This document shows, in pieces, positions 34,525 to 47,900 of a stretch of DNA of 64,000 nucleotides. How positions within the stretch are numbered: the first letter of the stretch is position 1; every line of letters starts with the position of its first letter. The notes beneath the pieces are model-generated. The model had not been told where the DNA came from and did no database searches. It saw nothing but the letters and a program-made list of their open reading frames with translations. This DNA is from Favolaschia claudopus (taxonomy: Eukaryota; Basidiomycota; Agaricomycetes; Agaricales; Mycenaceae). The stretch lies in the NCBI GenBank assembly GCA_037176885.1, contig JAWWNJ010000154.1, forward strand, positions 186,001-250,000. Direction: 5' to 3'. A program made the position numbers and the translations under genes.

Positions 34525-37360
34525 TTAGTTCGAGGACAGCATGCGACCAGAACGAAGAGAATGCACACACATGCGGAGGGTGTCATAGAGGAATTTGTAG
34601 CTCTTGAGATTACCCTTGAGCCGCCGGATATCTATACTATACATGTCTTTCAACCGATCCAAGCGCGTGAGCTCCACAGAAAATCGGACTTCGTCCCCAA
34701 CGTCCTCGGTTTGGTTGCCGTAGACAACATCAACAGCTGGTGTGGGCTCTTCAGAAGCAGCACCGTGACCGTTCATGGACGGAGGGGGATTCTCCGTCAT
34801 CATGGATCGAGCTGGTGAAGGCTGCCGTCTCGCAAGTAGACCCCTAAACACGCCTGTCGTCTGTGAAGTGGTGCGGGCCTATCCAGTTTACAATCTCAGT
34901 CGAAGCCATATATACGGAAGTTAAAAAAAAGTTATCGTACCCGTCTGGTGCCAGCGCCTTCAGCAACGTCCTTCCTGCGCTTAGCCGGTCGAATGCATCG
35001 GTACTTAAAGTCCCCTTCCACATGTATCTCGACGCCCATCCCGGAAAGCACCTCTCGCATATGTTGCATCACCTCTGGCGGTCGTCCCGCAGTGATCATC
35101 TCATGGTCTACCGCACCATGATGTATCCGCATTGCAGCCCTATTGTTCCCATTGGTCACGCCAGCGGAGCGCCTGAAAAGCGATGTGATTGAGACAGCCG
35201 AGCTAGTGCGCTGCCTATGTTCAATGGTGCCAGGGGTCACGAGGAACGGAGACTGGTTCTGAGGCGGCGGCGGCGTCGCATACTTGTGGGGAACACCCCC
35301 AACTTCGACAGACGACGCGGCTGCTTCGTGTTTCGAGGGCGGCGAAAATGGACTGGGCGTGAGCCCGCCACTCACATTGATCGAACGTCGACCTTTGCGG
35401 AACCACTGCATGACTTTGTTTGGCTTGTTCGGGCTAGCACTGGTTATAACATCGGGGGCGTTGGAATGCGTCGGTGTGAGAGGTTGCTGGGCACTTGAGG
35501 AGCTCGACGAGCCATTGATGATGAGGGGAGGAAGTTGAGCCTTGGCTTCAGTCCTGCTGAGGGTGCCTTGCGGAGTATCGGTTGTTGGCTGCACTGGATG
35601 CTTAGAGCCAACAGTTGAAGGATCGAAGTGCGGCCCCCCACGAAGCGAACCTTCCACGCCATTGATGTCTTTGTAGTCAGTACTAGGGGGGTCTTCAGCA
35701 GCGCTATCCAACCATGTCTGGACAGGTGAGAGGGGTGGTGCAGGGCTGTGGTTCCGAGAAGTGCGACTGCCCCGCCTTCGCCGCTCCTGGACCGGAGAAG
35801 AGTCTGCATCGTGTTGGGTTGTCGGGAATACCGACTCCGAACCATCGAGTACAGCAGCCAAAGGACTTGTGGACATCCCAGGGGTCCTACGACTGACTTC
35901 TGGATCCTGGCTTGAACTTTGACGCTCACGCTGCTGGGTGTCGCGGGTTCCGCGACGACCTTCATACTCGACTTGGATTGTATGTCGGCCTTTTTCCTCT
36001 TTACGGCCGTGTTCCCGTTCCTTGCCTTTATCGTCCGCGGGGCGGGCTGCACCGCGTTGTTTCTTTGGGCTCCCCACCATGCCCTTGAGGGGGCTACTCG
36101 GCTGTGGCTCCCGCGACGGCTCTGACGCCTCGGCTCGCTTGGTCCTAACCCGATTTTCGCTTCGCGGGCTCAAAGGGGAGCCAGTACGTTGAAGCGCCAT
36201 GCGACGCAGCGTCGGGCCATCTTCGGCCAGTTTCTCAAGCTCCTTCACCGTGAGCCCGAACGTCGTGAGCTCCCGAAGGTTCACGGCGAACCAACGATGC
36301 CGCATGACGGTGCCAAGGTCTGCACGGACGCGGGGATCGGGTGTGAGCATGGCACCCAGTAGACTTTGTGCTTCGGCCGACAGATGATCGGGATAGGTTA
36401 ATGGTGTGCGAGCAATGTACGCGTACAGTTTGGTGATGTCCTCGCCATCTGGGTTCGTGGGGTCGTCGTCAAAGGGGAGATATCCGGACAGCATAGCGTA
36501 TAGAATAACACCGCAGCTCCAGATATCGGCCGCAGTACCGACATACAGCCCGTCACTATTGACGAGCTCTGGGGCGGCGTAGCAAGGGGAGCCACACATG
36601 GTCTCCATCAGGTCGTTCGTATTATGGCTGAATCGGTTGGCAAAACCAAAGTCGGTAATGATGAGATTCCGGTTGCGGTCGAGGAGAAGGTTCTCTAGCT
36701 TGAGGTCACGGTGAACAATATTCTTTTGGTGCATGTACCAGACACCAGATATGAGCTGCGCAAACAATTTTGCGGCATCGCGTTCTTTGAGATATCGATG
36801 GGCAAGAATGTGATCGAACAGTTCGCCCCCTGAGGCGTATTCGAGAATGATACCGAAAAACTTGTCTGTTTCGAAAACGTCATACAGCCGAACGATGTTC
36901 GGATGCCTGAGCATCTGAAGCACATGTAAAGAGCATGAAAGAAGACAACTGTCGGCAGCACACGCACGTCCAGAATTTCAATCTCCCTCGCTATCTTCGC
37001 CATTTTTGCTTCATTGACCACAGCATCCCTCCGTATCAACTTGACAGCTACCTCGTCGCCGTACTTTGAGTGTATTCCGAGCTTGACTTTGCCGAATTCG
37101 CCTTCCCCCAAAGTCTGTAGCATGTAATACGCGCCAAATTTAGGAAGAGGGCGATTCGGGTGGTTGGCGCCATAAGCAATGACGGCAGGATGCGAGAAAA
37201 CGTCGGGTAAAGGCGGCTCATTCGTCTTTGCCGCATTGGCAGGCGGCGGCGGCGCCTGTTGCGACCCACGCTGCTGAGGCTCTTGACGCGGGGTCGCAGC
37301 ACCGACCGCGACCGACCGCGTTCGGGATGCCCCAGACGGCGGTAGGTCCTGCAGACTCAT
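34525..37360 (-). CDS. KIN4: Ser/Thr kinase of the CAMKL/KIN4 family with KA1-like C-terminus
   Basis: Three exons (37360-36968, 36914-34941, 34860-34525), 900 residues. The kinase domain (about 75-335) is complete: GEGEFGKVKLG loop, VAVKLIRRD lysine, HRDLKLENLLLD (about 199), TDFGFANRF, GSPCYAAPELV and DIWSCGVILYAMLSGYLPFDDD. These phrases match fungal Kin4/Ppk1-type kinases of the AMPK-related group. About 400 disordered residues follow. Then comes a bipartite KA1-type module: MGVEIHVEGDFKYRCIRPAKRRK at the end of exon 2 and DVGDEVRFSVELTRLDRL plus RRLKGNLKSYKFLYDTLR in exon 3. KA1 domains bind acidic lipids. In yeast Kin4 acts in the spindle position checkpoint; here that role is inferred. 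An in-frame upstream ATG at 37441 is an alternative start. Confidence 0.82.
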
Positions 37361-38616
37361 GGAAGAGGGAGGGAAAGAGATATTTCCCGTTTTGGGATTA
37401 AACGCGGAGGCCACCACTTCGGTTGTCTGATGATTGATCAAAGAGAAATGTGCACTGATATGTGTTGTTGTGCTTCTTCGAAGAGAGTTTCGTCATGTGA
37501 AAGCAGCTCGGATTGGGGTGCCGGCTCTACGATTTTTTACAAGTCTCACTGGCTTTCAAGGCTTGGAAGGGGCCTTGGAAGTAACCCACAACATGCCTCG
37601 GCATTACCCCCTTTACAATCAAAATAAGGGCAATCAGCAACTAAGTGGAGTATAAAAAAATGAGGCGCACTGCAATTATCCTAGCGGAGCCAAAATCGAC
37701 ATACGGAGGCAAACGCACAGTGCACACTAACGCTGTGGCTGTCCTTCCATTCCCAACAATCCCGCCATCAGCACGATAAAGGCTGGAGTCATTCCCAGCC
37801 AAGCCGACGCAAGCGCCGAAGCAATTACTCAGCCTAGCCGGCGAGGGCAATATAAAACCTATAGTCCGGTCCCCGGAGCGAAGGAGCGTTCTAAAACGGT
37901 TCGCGATGAGAGAAGGATTGATTTCGATTGAACTGCTCAAGTGCGGCGACGAACTCGGAGAAATACTTGAAGAATGCTCAGCTGGAAGCTTGCCGCCCAG
38001 GCTACACGAGGACACACCTGAGAAACCGCAAAGTACGCGTTTTCTGACGTCGGACTGTCCCAAGACTGTCCTGAAGAAACGCAGATCAGCCACCCGAAGT
38101 TTGCCAGGGCCTGGGCCCCTGCGAATCTCTGCCAATGCGAATGCATTGAATTTGCATCGAGTGAGCCAAGTCTTCACTCGCGTAACATCCTTGCTGGCGA
38201 GCCTCAGGGTCGAGTACACGATGTTGATGAGTGAGAGCGTTCAAGGTGAAATTTCAAACATATGATATTGGCATCAGTAATTTTGTCACGGTCCCGTGAC
38301 ACATTGAGCCCCGACGCGTCGCAAGCGCCTGTTACCCCATTCAACTCTGTTTAGGACTCTTCGGACGCAATGCTTCTATTCGGTGCAAAGAGGATCCTGA
38401 AAATACAGGCGTCACCGCAGACAAAATGAGTACAGTCCCGTACAGTGAGTATGCTACAAATTTGTAGATGATGCATATGTACAGATGCTATGAGAAAGTA
38501 AAAAAAAATGCAGTGAAATCATAACCCAGCCCATGTCCATCCCATTCCCACATGTAACCCATATCAACGCATGCTAGCATGTTTCCATATCACGAGTCAG
38601 TGAAACCTTTCTGCGC
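37361..38616. other. Intergenic, 1.26 kb, with unassigned ORFs
   Basis: A plus-strand frame at 37906-38265 (119 codons from ATG) and a minus-strand frame at 37641-38219 overlap here. Neither has a recognisable motif, so I do not call either as a gene. The region also contains the palindrome and MluI-type box listed separately. It is the upstream region of the KIN4-family kinase. Confidence 0.45.
38285..38320. promoter_or_regulatory. 16-bp palindrome plus ACGCGT box
   Basis: GTCACGGTCCCGTGAC (38285-38300) is an inverted repeat with 7-bp arms and a 2-bp spacer. GACGCGTC (38313-38320), containing the ACGCGT core recognised by MBF-type cell-cycle factors in yeasts, follows 12 bp later. The same pair recurs near 62141-62183. 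It lies about 0.93 kb upstream of the KIN4-family start codon. Regulatory function is inferred only from symmetry and recurrence. Confidence 0.35.
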
Positions 38617-40550
38617 CTATCGAAACCCGTCGCTGGCTTTCAGATCCAAACCGATTCTACAAAGCGGGCAAGTCTGGCTCCGCACCACCCATCTGCCAAG
38701 ACAGCGGTCATGAAAAGCATGCTTACACCGCTCGCTCAATCGCGCGCGCTCCGCTTTCTTGAACTGGGTCATGCAGATACCGCAGCGGTCTACCGCGATG
38801 CCGAGCAAAGCGAGTTTGAGCTTTACGCGACCGTCCTTCGTGGTGCGTCGCCGCTGCACCTCAACGGCACCGGTCAAAAGAACAGAAGTCTTCGCGGATG
38901 CCGGAGGATTAGCGCGTACAGGGGTTGCAGGACCAATGAAATCGGAAACCATCCACAGATCCTGATAGATAGTTAGTTACACGATAGAGCGAAAGAGAGG
39001 TACTGAAGACATTGACGCACATCGTAGTTCGCACCATCATGGTGGTCGTGTTCAAGGCGCGCAAGAAGGACATCTAGATCGGTCGTGTCCATGAAGTCTG
39101 GAGTTGGAGAGGGTGATAAATCCACAGAAGACGCAGACGAATTGCGCTGCATATCTGGCGCAATTGGTACCAAATGATCCAGCGCGGAAACCGACTGGTG
39201 AGTCGGGAGTGGCACCGTCGGGGTCACCACAGCGTCTAGATCAATCAACAGGCCTTCCGGTACTTCCGGTAAGTTTGATTGGCGTGGTATCACGATCTGC
39301 GGGAAGGCGGGGTGCGGTGCGTAGGTCGAGTCTATCGGCATCCGGGGCCATGGCGGAAGAGGCCGTCCAGGGTAATGATGATGACCCTGCCCCTCCCCGT
39401 CTGCTCCGTCCACATTCGCATGCGCATTCGCATTTTCAGAGGCTGCCGATGACGAACTTCGAGTCGGAGTTGTCACGGAACTGTAAAATGGGTCGGCATT
39501 TTCGTGACCGGAAGATCCCTGCTCAACGGAAACAGTAAATGAAGAGGTGGGCGACGCAGTGAGGGGCGTTAGGGGAAGCGGCGTGCGAAGAGCGCGATCC
39601 AGATCGAGGTCCGGTAAATCATGTGGCCCGTCAGCCTCGCGCAAAGGTGATGGAACGAGGTGTGGCTTTCGCTTGGGAGGGAGTGGCGGGGGACCCTTCT
39701 TCGTGCGTACGGTAACGAGCGGCGGGCTTTCGCCTGGAGGTAACGGCGCAGGAATTAGAGGGGCAGGTGGCACACGGCGCTCGCGCTCCCGGTGTTGACT
39801 AGAGAAAGTGGGCGATACATATTTGAATCGGCGGTCTTGCTCGGACAGCGGATGTGGTTGAGCGAGAGCAGGCGTCGGGGTCACAGGAGGTACTGAGGGC
39901 CCAATCACCAGCGTTGTATGGATGTCGGGAGAAACAGGTCTTGGTACAAGAGGTGTATAAGCTGCCGGCAACTCTGACTCTACAATTTCCCAGGAGTCCA
40001 GATTTTCGCATGCGCGTTCGGGTTCCTTTCCTTTATGTGAAAAAAGGCGTCGAGTGCCAGGAAAGCGTTCACTGCGCAACGACGGAGCAGAGGACGGCGA
40101 TGCGAGGACCGCCGAAGTAAAATTCCCTAAGGAGGTGGTGCTCCTGAAGAAAGGAGTAGAGCGTGAAAACGCTAGAGAATTGGAGGAAGGCGTGCTTTGG
40201 GCAGAAAGCGCGTGGCCAGAGTCTCGAGGGCTTCGAGAGGGAAACAAAGTACGCAAGGGGGAAAGAGACAGATGGCGCCGGTGAGAGCGAGGATTTGAGG
40301 ATGACAAAGAAGGGCGAGCGGCGTCATCAGGGTCGGAATCCAGGATACCCCGACCTCGAGATGGAGGTCTTGAATGCACCGATGAGCGTTCAGCTGTGGT
40401 GCGGGATTGTAGTGAAGGTCTCGTATCGATGGAAGGATCATAATCAGACTCCGACCCGGAGTCTGGATCATAGTCATGGTGCGAGCAAGGCATCGGTATG
40501 GGGGCGAGTGTGGTGGTACTCGGGCACACCGACACTGGGGGAGACGCCAT
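38617..40550 (-). CDS. RING-H2 finger protein (putative E3 ubiquitin ligase)
   Basis: Two exons (40550-39021 and 38961-38617), 624 residues. The first 500 residues are disordered and rich in Ser, Pro and Arg, with proline-rich stretches (KKGPPPLPPKRKP) that could bind SH3 domains. An acidic LLIDLDAVV-like segment lies near residue 430. The second exon holds a RING-H2 near residue 570: CGIC, then RCKHAFHDRC, then CPLC, with the spacing C-x2-C...C-x-H-x2-H-x2-C...C-x2-C that binds two zinc ions. Such fingers recruit E2 enzymes. No membrane span. The GANYD|DLWMVSDF junction fixes the intron. Substrate unknown. Confidence 0.78.
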
Positions 40551-42088
40551 GGCCTCTAGAAACGAGGGAGGCGGATAATTTGGAATGTCTTCGAGGGCTG
40601 CATATGCATCGTTCTAGCGTTTGTCATGACGATTATTTCGATTTCTTGAATGCTCACAGTCGTTGTAAAGTTGCTCGGCCCGTGAAAACGGTCTTGCCCT
40701 CCGTGAGCTCCTCCCGTTGGGAGTTAAGGGTACCGCAGAAGGTGCGCCGCTACTAAAGCGGACAGGCTCCTCTCGAGGTGGATTTCGGGACGATCTAGGT
40801 TGTCTCTCTTTTCTGCGTCGTCCGTTGTTGTCTGCGGGAACCAAGGTGACCTGCCCATGGTGTGTTACGACGTGGGTGAGATATGGCGCGATATGGCCTG
40901 GGTCTGCTCGTTGGGGCATAGTTCAAGTGAAACGGGTGAAATGGTTCTAAAACCTGTCGGGAGTTCAGAGTCGTGCACTCGGCATGGAGTGAACCAATTA
41001 GTATGTTTGCTTCGACCGGCAATGCCAAACAAATGACGCCGAGAACGAGGTAAACAACCGTTATCGTCCCGATAAGGCGATTTCGCCGAGTTACTTCCAC
41101 AAAGACTGGATGCGGCGTTTTCGCCAGTGAAATGCGCCCGAGAGTATACAGAAACTTTTAGCCGTCAACAGTCGTATAAAAAAAAGTAGATGTAGTATAC
41201 CGTATGTGGATTCCCTTCTTAGTTCATCCATCATATGATCCATGAGAACCGGTCCTCCAATGGCCTGGTTTAGTATCAGTGTCGGCAATCATTTCTGACC
41301 TCGATTTAAGTACTGTGCTTCCCAGCTTCAGAGAGGAAGGCACAGAGTAGTCAATACCAGGCGACTCAATAGTCAATACCACTGTCGCAGGTGAAAAGAA
41401 ATAGCGATCAATGGGTTGAATCTCCGATCACCATGACAGAGGAGAAGCCTAACTTACATAGATAGTAAGTAAGACAGCCTCGACAAGTTGACGGACTCTT
41501 GGCTTCCACGAGGCTCAGGCTTATCCATCGTAGAAAAACATCGCATAAAAGGGGCGCCTTGCCGAGAGAAATTGCGGGGATGAAGGGGTAAGTAAATTTT
41601 GTTGGACGAAGCGGTGAGGGATTCAAGACAAATGGATCTCAGATTCACAGTCGATGGCGCAGAAAGTTCACGTTCCCGCCAGCGGCCGAAGCCAAGTACT
41701 TTTCGGCCGACGATCGGTCTTTTGGTTCCGTCTGGGATAAGCAAGGACATACAGTCCCCTACGTAAGGGTTAACGTTGTTTCTCGCCATGTCACCCGGGC
41801 CAAAAATGGGAATGGGCTGATTTTTTTCAGTTTAAAAGCGTGTCTCGTTCCACTTCTCGTCACTCTCTTTTCCTTCTTCCTCCCACACCTCCACCACCTG
41901 TGAGTTCTGCCTCCCTCTCTATGCTCGTGATGAACAAAATCTGCAAACTCTTGCGCGACGTGCTTCGGCGCGATGGGCGGGTTTCCTTCGGGATCCATTC
42001 AAGTCGCTGACTCTTTTTCTCTCTTTTTCACGCGTCTTCTCCGAACCCTCTGCTCACCTTCCTACGCGTATAGCTCTCCTTCCACGAA
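40551..42088. other. Intergenic between divergent genes, 1.5 kb
   Basis: Promoter region of the RING gene and 5' region of ERG6. A short direct repeat AGTCAATACCA occurs twice near 41350-41380. ORFs on both strands (for example 40795-41100 and 41454-41789, both minus) show no family features. The last ~250 bp before ERG6 are T- and C-rich, as expected of a 5' UTR or promoter. Confidence 0.5.
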
Positions 42089-43347
42089 ATGGCTCTCCAA
42101 AACGGCAATGGGTTGGCCGATGGTCGTCAAAAAGACCGCATCGAAAACTATACCAAGTTTTGGAACAAGGATATCTCAAAAGAAGGGGAAGCTGACACCG
42201 AGAACCGTGTCGACAGCTACACCGACGTAGTGAACGGTTCGTCTGTTTCTACTAGCCTCTTTTTTTTCGCTCAACTCTTCCAGGTTACTACGACGGTGCG
42301 ACTGAGCTGTATGAGAACGGCTGGTCGCAATCCTTCCACTTCTGCCGCTTCTTCAAAGGCGAAGCCTTCTTGGCCGCCCTGGCGCGGCACGAGCACTACC
42401 TCGCCGCCCAAATGCGGTTGCGCCCCGGCATGCGTGTTCTCGACGTCGGCTGTGGTGTCGGCGGACCGGCGCGAGCCATCGCTCGGTTTGCCGATGTCCA
42501 GGTCGTCGGGCTCAACAACAACGAGTTCCAAGTGCAGCGCGCTCGCAAATACACCAAAAAGGCTGGTCTTGAGAAGCAAGTCTCGTTTGTTCGTGGCGAT
42601 TTCATGAAGCTCGAGGAGCAGTTTGGTCCCAACTCCTTCGACGCTGGTGGGTGTTCCCCTTTATCTTCTCGTAACATTCCTAAATCTCACGCTATGTAGT
42701 GTACGCCATTGAGGCTACCTGCCATGCCCCGACCTGGGAAGGTGTTTACGGCGAGATCATGAAGGTGTTGAAGCCCGGAGGCATTGTAAGTTATATCTCT
42801 TTCGCGAGTATCACCTCGGCCTAACCGAGTTTTAGTTCGGTGTCTACGAATGGTGCATGACCGATGACTGGGACCCCTCCATCCAGTCTCATGCCGACCT
42901 CCAGCACGAGATCGAGTTGGGCAACGGCATCCCCGAAATGCGTCCCCTTAAGCTCGCGCGTCAAGCGCTCAAAACCGTCGGCTTCGAGATCGAGCACGAA
43001 GAGGACCTCGCTGACCGGCCGGACGACGTTCCTTGGTACTATCCTCTCGAGGGCGACATCCGCAAGGCTCAGACTGTATGGGATTACTTCACCGTCTGGC
43101 GGATGAGCTGGAGTGGGATCTTCATAACACATAACCTGCTCTGGTTCTTGGAGAAGTTCGGCATCGTCCCGAAGGGCACGCACGACGTCGGCGAGGCTTT
43201 ACGGGTGGCTGCCACGTCGCTCGTACGAGGAGGACAGCTGAAGGTTAGTGCAAATTCTCTCGCCGTTTCTTCAGTATGCTGATTTTGCTATGCTAGCTGT
43301 TCACCCCGATGTATCTGGTCGTCAGCAGAAAGCCCCTCACATCTTAG
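42089..43347 (+). CDS. ERG6: Sterol 24-C-methyltransferase
   Basis: Five exons (42089-42236, 42284-42646, 42700-42785, 42836-43243, 43297-43347), 351 residues. Transfers a methyl group from SAM to C24 of zymosterol-type sterols in ergosterol synthesis, at ER or lipid droplets. Diagnostic segments: [19 protein letters not shown], the SAM motif [17 protein letters not shown], then [49 protein letters not shown], and a C-terminal [13 protein letters not shown]. Length is close to the fungal norm (about 350-380). No missing residue seen. The neighbouring genes are unrelated to sterol synthesis. Confidence 0.96.
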
Positions 43348-44940
43348 ATTCACATATAGATAGACATTGTTTTCCTTATTTTCTACTTAATCATACCACG
43401 GATACCTTGCATTGACCCTTCATGGAAATAACTTTCATTACCACTGGCACCACGGTCTGAATTCATGAAACGCTCGAGATCGGTACCTAAACATCACAAG
43501 AATGGCACTCAGCAGACTCGGTCCCTCGAATCTTGATTAATTGATTCTTGACCGTTCAAGGCAAGGCTGTAAACTGAATAAGAGATTTCCAAGTTGTGTG
43601 TACCGTCTTCGAAAGAGTAAAAGGTACCCTGAACTTGCCCTGAACAGGAAGTAGGAACCGTCGGATTGATCCGGAAGCATCGGATCACCGATTCGTTCCG
43701 AGTCCAAATTCGTTCTCACTGAAACTGTCTGCAATGTGCATAGTCTCGCTACTCAGCCTTTTCGCCGTTTCGCCGAGTCGATGAGAGGATTGTCGTTCTC
43801 AATGATCTATACAATGCGCAGCCAATTTCGACTCAATGAAACTGCTTGAATCCCTGCTAAACTCGTGCCACTCTCTCCACCCAAAATCGCCACTCTCTCC
43901 ACTCAAAATCGATATCAACGAATGCTTTATCTATTCGGTTTTATGCCTTTCTTTCTCTCGGGTCTCGCGGCCACCCTGTCCAATTGTATTCTGAGTTGCG
44001 TAGTTGCAGCTCTGGATGGTTGTTCTACTAGACACTCTCGACAATCCTCCTCCTCCTCGTTATTCATTTCCAGAGTTGAGCTGAGAGACAATCGAGAGGA
44101 CCTATTAGCTGTGCTTGGGGATGTATTCTTAGGCTCCTAATTTGCGACCTCAGTATCGTCAACGTATTGTGCTCCCGCCATTTATCCTGTGAAAGGAGGC
44201 TAACAATTGGATTAGGAACGACAGGAAGGAAGAAACTTGTCCTCATCCAAAGGCCTTATCCATCTTCTGTGATGGCCCGCTCCTTGTGTCGAGGCTCTGC
44301 TTCTGCCCATACTCTCCGAGTCTTTACTGACCCTCTGTCTACCCTTGAAGACTCACCGCCATTCTTCTTGAATTCTTCCGGATGCGCTGGTCGACCTGTA
44401 CGCCTCCAGTACTGCGAGGCTCATCAAGACTCCTCACAAGACGTTCTCCGTGTGTCTTACGCGATCAATCCTCTCAATAATTATAAAGCATCTTCTTAGA
44501 TATTCGACCTCGGATGATTTCACCGGGATCTCGAGACTTTCGGATTGAGGGATATGGACAGTAGGTCCAGATCAATCGCAAACACCTGTTCGGCAAACTG
44601 AACGGCATCAATTAATCGTTGTATATCATATCCAGTTTTCGTGCGGTCCGTCGAGCGAGGCCAGAGACAATGAATCTAGTAAAACCTCAGAGACCCGACT
44701 AATGTCTCGAACTAGTAGGAGCCACAGTTGTCCACATACGCAGACGTTATAACCTCTCCTCGGCGATGCCATACGTACGCTCCTGCGGTGCGGGATTTTA
44801 GCCAGTCGCTTTGACTGACAGAGCGGGATTTTGGCTATTGTTCGATCAAGAGTTGGTCGGTCCAAGTCTTAAAAGGAATGTTATCCATATTTGTGGGTGT
44901 CTTGCGCTTCTTTTCCCCCGCTTATCTTTTACCCTCAGGG
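43348..44940. other. Intergenic, 1.6 kb
   Basis: 3' flank of ERG6 and promoter of the ATPase. Plus-strand ORFs at 43865-44140 and 44167-44499 have no motif I recognise. A short tandem repeat lies at 43867-43910 (separate entry). Nothing else seen. Confidence 0.5.
43867..43910. repeat. Tandem duplication, 2 x 22 bp
   Basis: Two adjacent copies of a 22-bp unit, GCCACTCTCTCCAC(C/T)CAAAATC, differing at one base. Probably a replication-slippage product; no further copies follow. Confidence 0.7.
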
Positions 44941-47900
44941 ATGTCCTCCGTCGTCGATGAAGAGAAAGCCATTGTTCAGACCCGCTCTCGCACCCGTGAG
45001 CTTCCTGGCGTTAATCCCCGCGCTGTAGCTATCGAGTAGGTTTTCCTAGTTGCCTCCGCCGCGTATACTGAATAACTTTCAGTTATCAAACTCTCTCCAT
45101 CCACGTCGACGAAGCCCAGAGGGACAAGAAAAAAGTTTCGGGTCCCGCAGCCGCCATCAAGGACATTCAAGTTCACCTTTACTCTACCGAGGAAATTTAC
45201 CAGCGCTTTTCCTCTTCTCCCGTTCAGGGGCTTGAGGCAGCGGCTGTCGCTCGTCGCGCTCAAGGTGGCAAAAATGTCATCTCGCCTCCCAAGAATCAGT
45301 ATTGGAAGAAACTACTCAACTACGTCTTCGGCGGCTTTAACGCGTTGATATGGATAGCCTGGATTGTCACGATAGTATGTCTTCCAAACGGACAGAGTTG
45401 GAGTTCGCTGCATCCGTCGACAGCTTTCCTATGAACCCCTTGGGAGACCCAATCCAGCCGTCTTCAATCTCGGTGTTTCTGTCCTCTTGGTCAGTGATAA
45501 TTTTGCGCTTCCCTATGTTGCGCTTTTCCTGTACTTTGGGCAATTGACCATTCCCTTCCTAGCTCCTCGTCATCATTCTTTCGTCGCTCTTCTACGCCCT
45601 AGTCGACTTCCACGCCTCCAACATCATGAAGTCAATCAAGACACTTATAGCAGAAGATGCTTCAGTCATCCGCGATGGTAAACAGCAGACAATTCCTGCG
45701 CGCGATGTTGTAGTCGGTGACTTGGTTCAACTGTCTATGGGCGATCGTGTTCCCGCAGACCTTCGTATCACCATCGCCTCGTCTGATCTTAAATTTGACC
45801 GCTCGCTTCTCACCGGCGAAAGGTATTCACCTATTTTGTGTTTTATCTCATTGTGTTTTCATTTCTGCTTTACTCAGTGAAATGATTCCCGGCACCATCG
45901 AATCAACCTCGGACAACGCATTGGAAACTCGCAACCTGGCTCTCACCTCCACATTCGTAGTTCAGGGTTCATGCTCCGGTGTTGTTTTTGCCATCGGTGA
46001 CAACTCAGTTATGGGTCGCATCGTTTCAATGTCCGGTGACGAGAAGTTCAAGCTCACCTCCGTTCAGAAGGAAGTGTGGTTCTTCACCAAGGTCGTTTCG
46101 GGCATCGCACTTTCATTTTTCATCCTCTCTATCGTCATCTGGGCTGCGTGGCTCCGCAAGACGTATCCTGGCTTCGAGACAGCCTCTGGTGCTATTATCA
46201 ACTCCCTTGGATGCTTGACCGCATTCATTCCCCAGGTATGTGTCTTCGAATTATTTCGGTAGGGTACTCATTTGCTCAAGGGTCTCCCCATCTGTGTGGC
46301 CCTCTCACTAACCATTGTCGCCCGTCGCATGGCCAAGCACTCCGTTCTTGTCAAAAACCTGGCGACTATCGAGACTTTGGGCTGCATGTCCGTCCTGTGC
46401 TCCGACAAAACTGGTACCCTCACAATGGGCCAGATGGTAAGTATATTTGCGATTTTGATGTCTGGTCGCATTTCTGATTTTCGACTGCTAGAGTGTCCAG
46501 GAGGTTGCCTTTCTCGACGAACAGTTCGACAGCGCCTCTCCTTTCGAGAAAACAGTGCCCACCGGCTTCCAAGCATTGGCTATGGTCGCTCGCCTCTGCA
46601 ATGGCGCTCAGTTCGAGGGTGCCTCTGACGATAGTGTTGCTGTCGAGGACCGTGTCATCAAAGGCGATCCTACGGACACTGCTATCTTGCGCTTTGCGGA
46701 GAAGCTTTCCGTCGCCTCGTCAATTGACGCTCTTACCACCGACTGTAAGGTCATCTTCGAGATCCGCTTCAACTCGCGCAACAAGTGGATGTTATCTCTT
46801 GTTCAGGAGGTTGACGGCTGCAAAACATATATGTGTGTCAAGGGCGCCCCAGACGTTCTCTTCGGCAAGTGCACTTCGGTTGCAAACGCAGACGGCGCCT
46901 CGGTCTCTTTCGACGAAGAAGCTTTGGCGAAGATCCATGCTACTCAGCACGCATGGTCGAATGATGGCCTTCGAGTCCTTGCGCTCTGCCGCCGGGAAGT
47001 TGATTACACCAAACTCGAGAAGATGAGCCGAGAGGATCTGGAAGACCTCATGTACGAGGAACTCCAGAATCTCACGTTAGTGGGCCTACTTGGTATCCGC
47101 GATCCGCCCCGCCCCAGCGTCCCGCCGGCCATTGCCCTCATTCGCCGAGCTGGCGTCCGAGTCTTCATGGTGACTGGGGATTTCAAATTGACCGCCGTCG
47201 CAATTGCGAAGCAGGTGCGGTTCTCTTCCTTCTTCGATTGCCTGAACTGATCTCTCGCTCGTCGGGACTCCAGATTGGACTCGTCACGACCGAGAAGCTC
47301 GATACCCTCGACGACATGCACTCATCCGAGTTTTCCAAACGCTTCGTCAACTCCCCGCGTCATCTCATGCACCCGAACGAGGATGATGGTGTGCGTGCCC
47401 TCGTAGTCACCGGTGCCGAAATTGCCACTTTCGAGGAGGCCGATTGGGACACGGTTGCTGGCACATATACCGAGATTGTATGTCGCCCCGTACTTTTTTC
47501 CCAATTTACCCATCACTGTATCCAGGTTTTCGCTCGCACCAGCCCCGAGCAGAAACTGCGCATCGTCGAAGAGCTCAAAGCCCGTGGTGACAACACTGTC
47601 GCCGTAACTGGCGATGGTGTTAATGACGCGCCGGCGCTCAAGGGTGCAGACATTGGTATTGCCATGGGCGCCGGCAGCGACGTCGCAAAGGAGGCCGCTG
47701 CGGTGATATTGCTCAACAACGACTTCGCCTCTATCCCGATTGCGATCGAAATGGGTCGTCTCGTCTTCGACAATCTGAAGAAGGTCATGTTATATGTCAT
47801 GCCGGTGCGTGGGTTCTCGATCTTGCGCTGCCTGTCTGAACTGCATTGGCCCTTGGATAGGCCGGAACATACACCGAGTTCATCGCCGTGCTCGGCGGCG

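Noticed and set aside
37906..38265. 119-codon plus-strand frame beside the palindrome
   Set aside because: No motif or conserved feature, and a longer minus-strand frame overlaps it. Left as unassigned.
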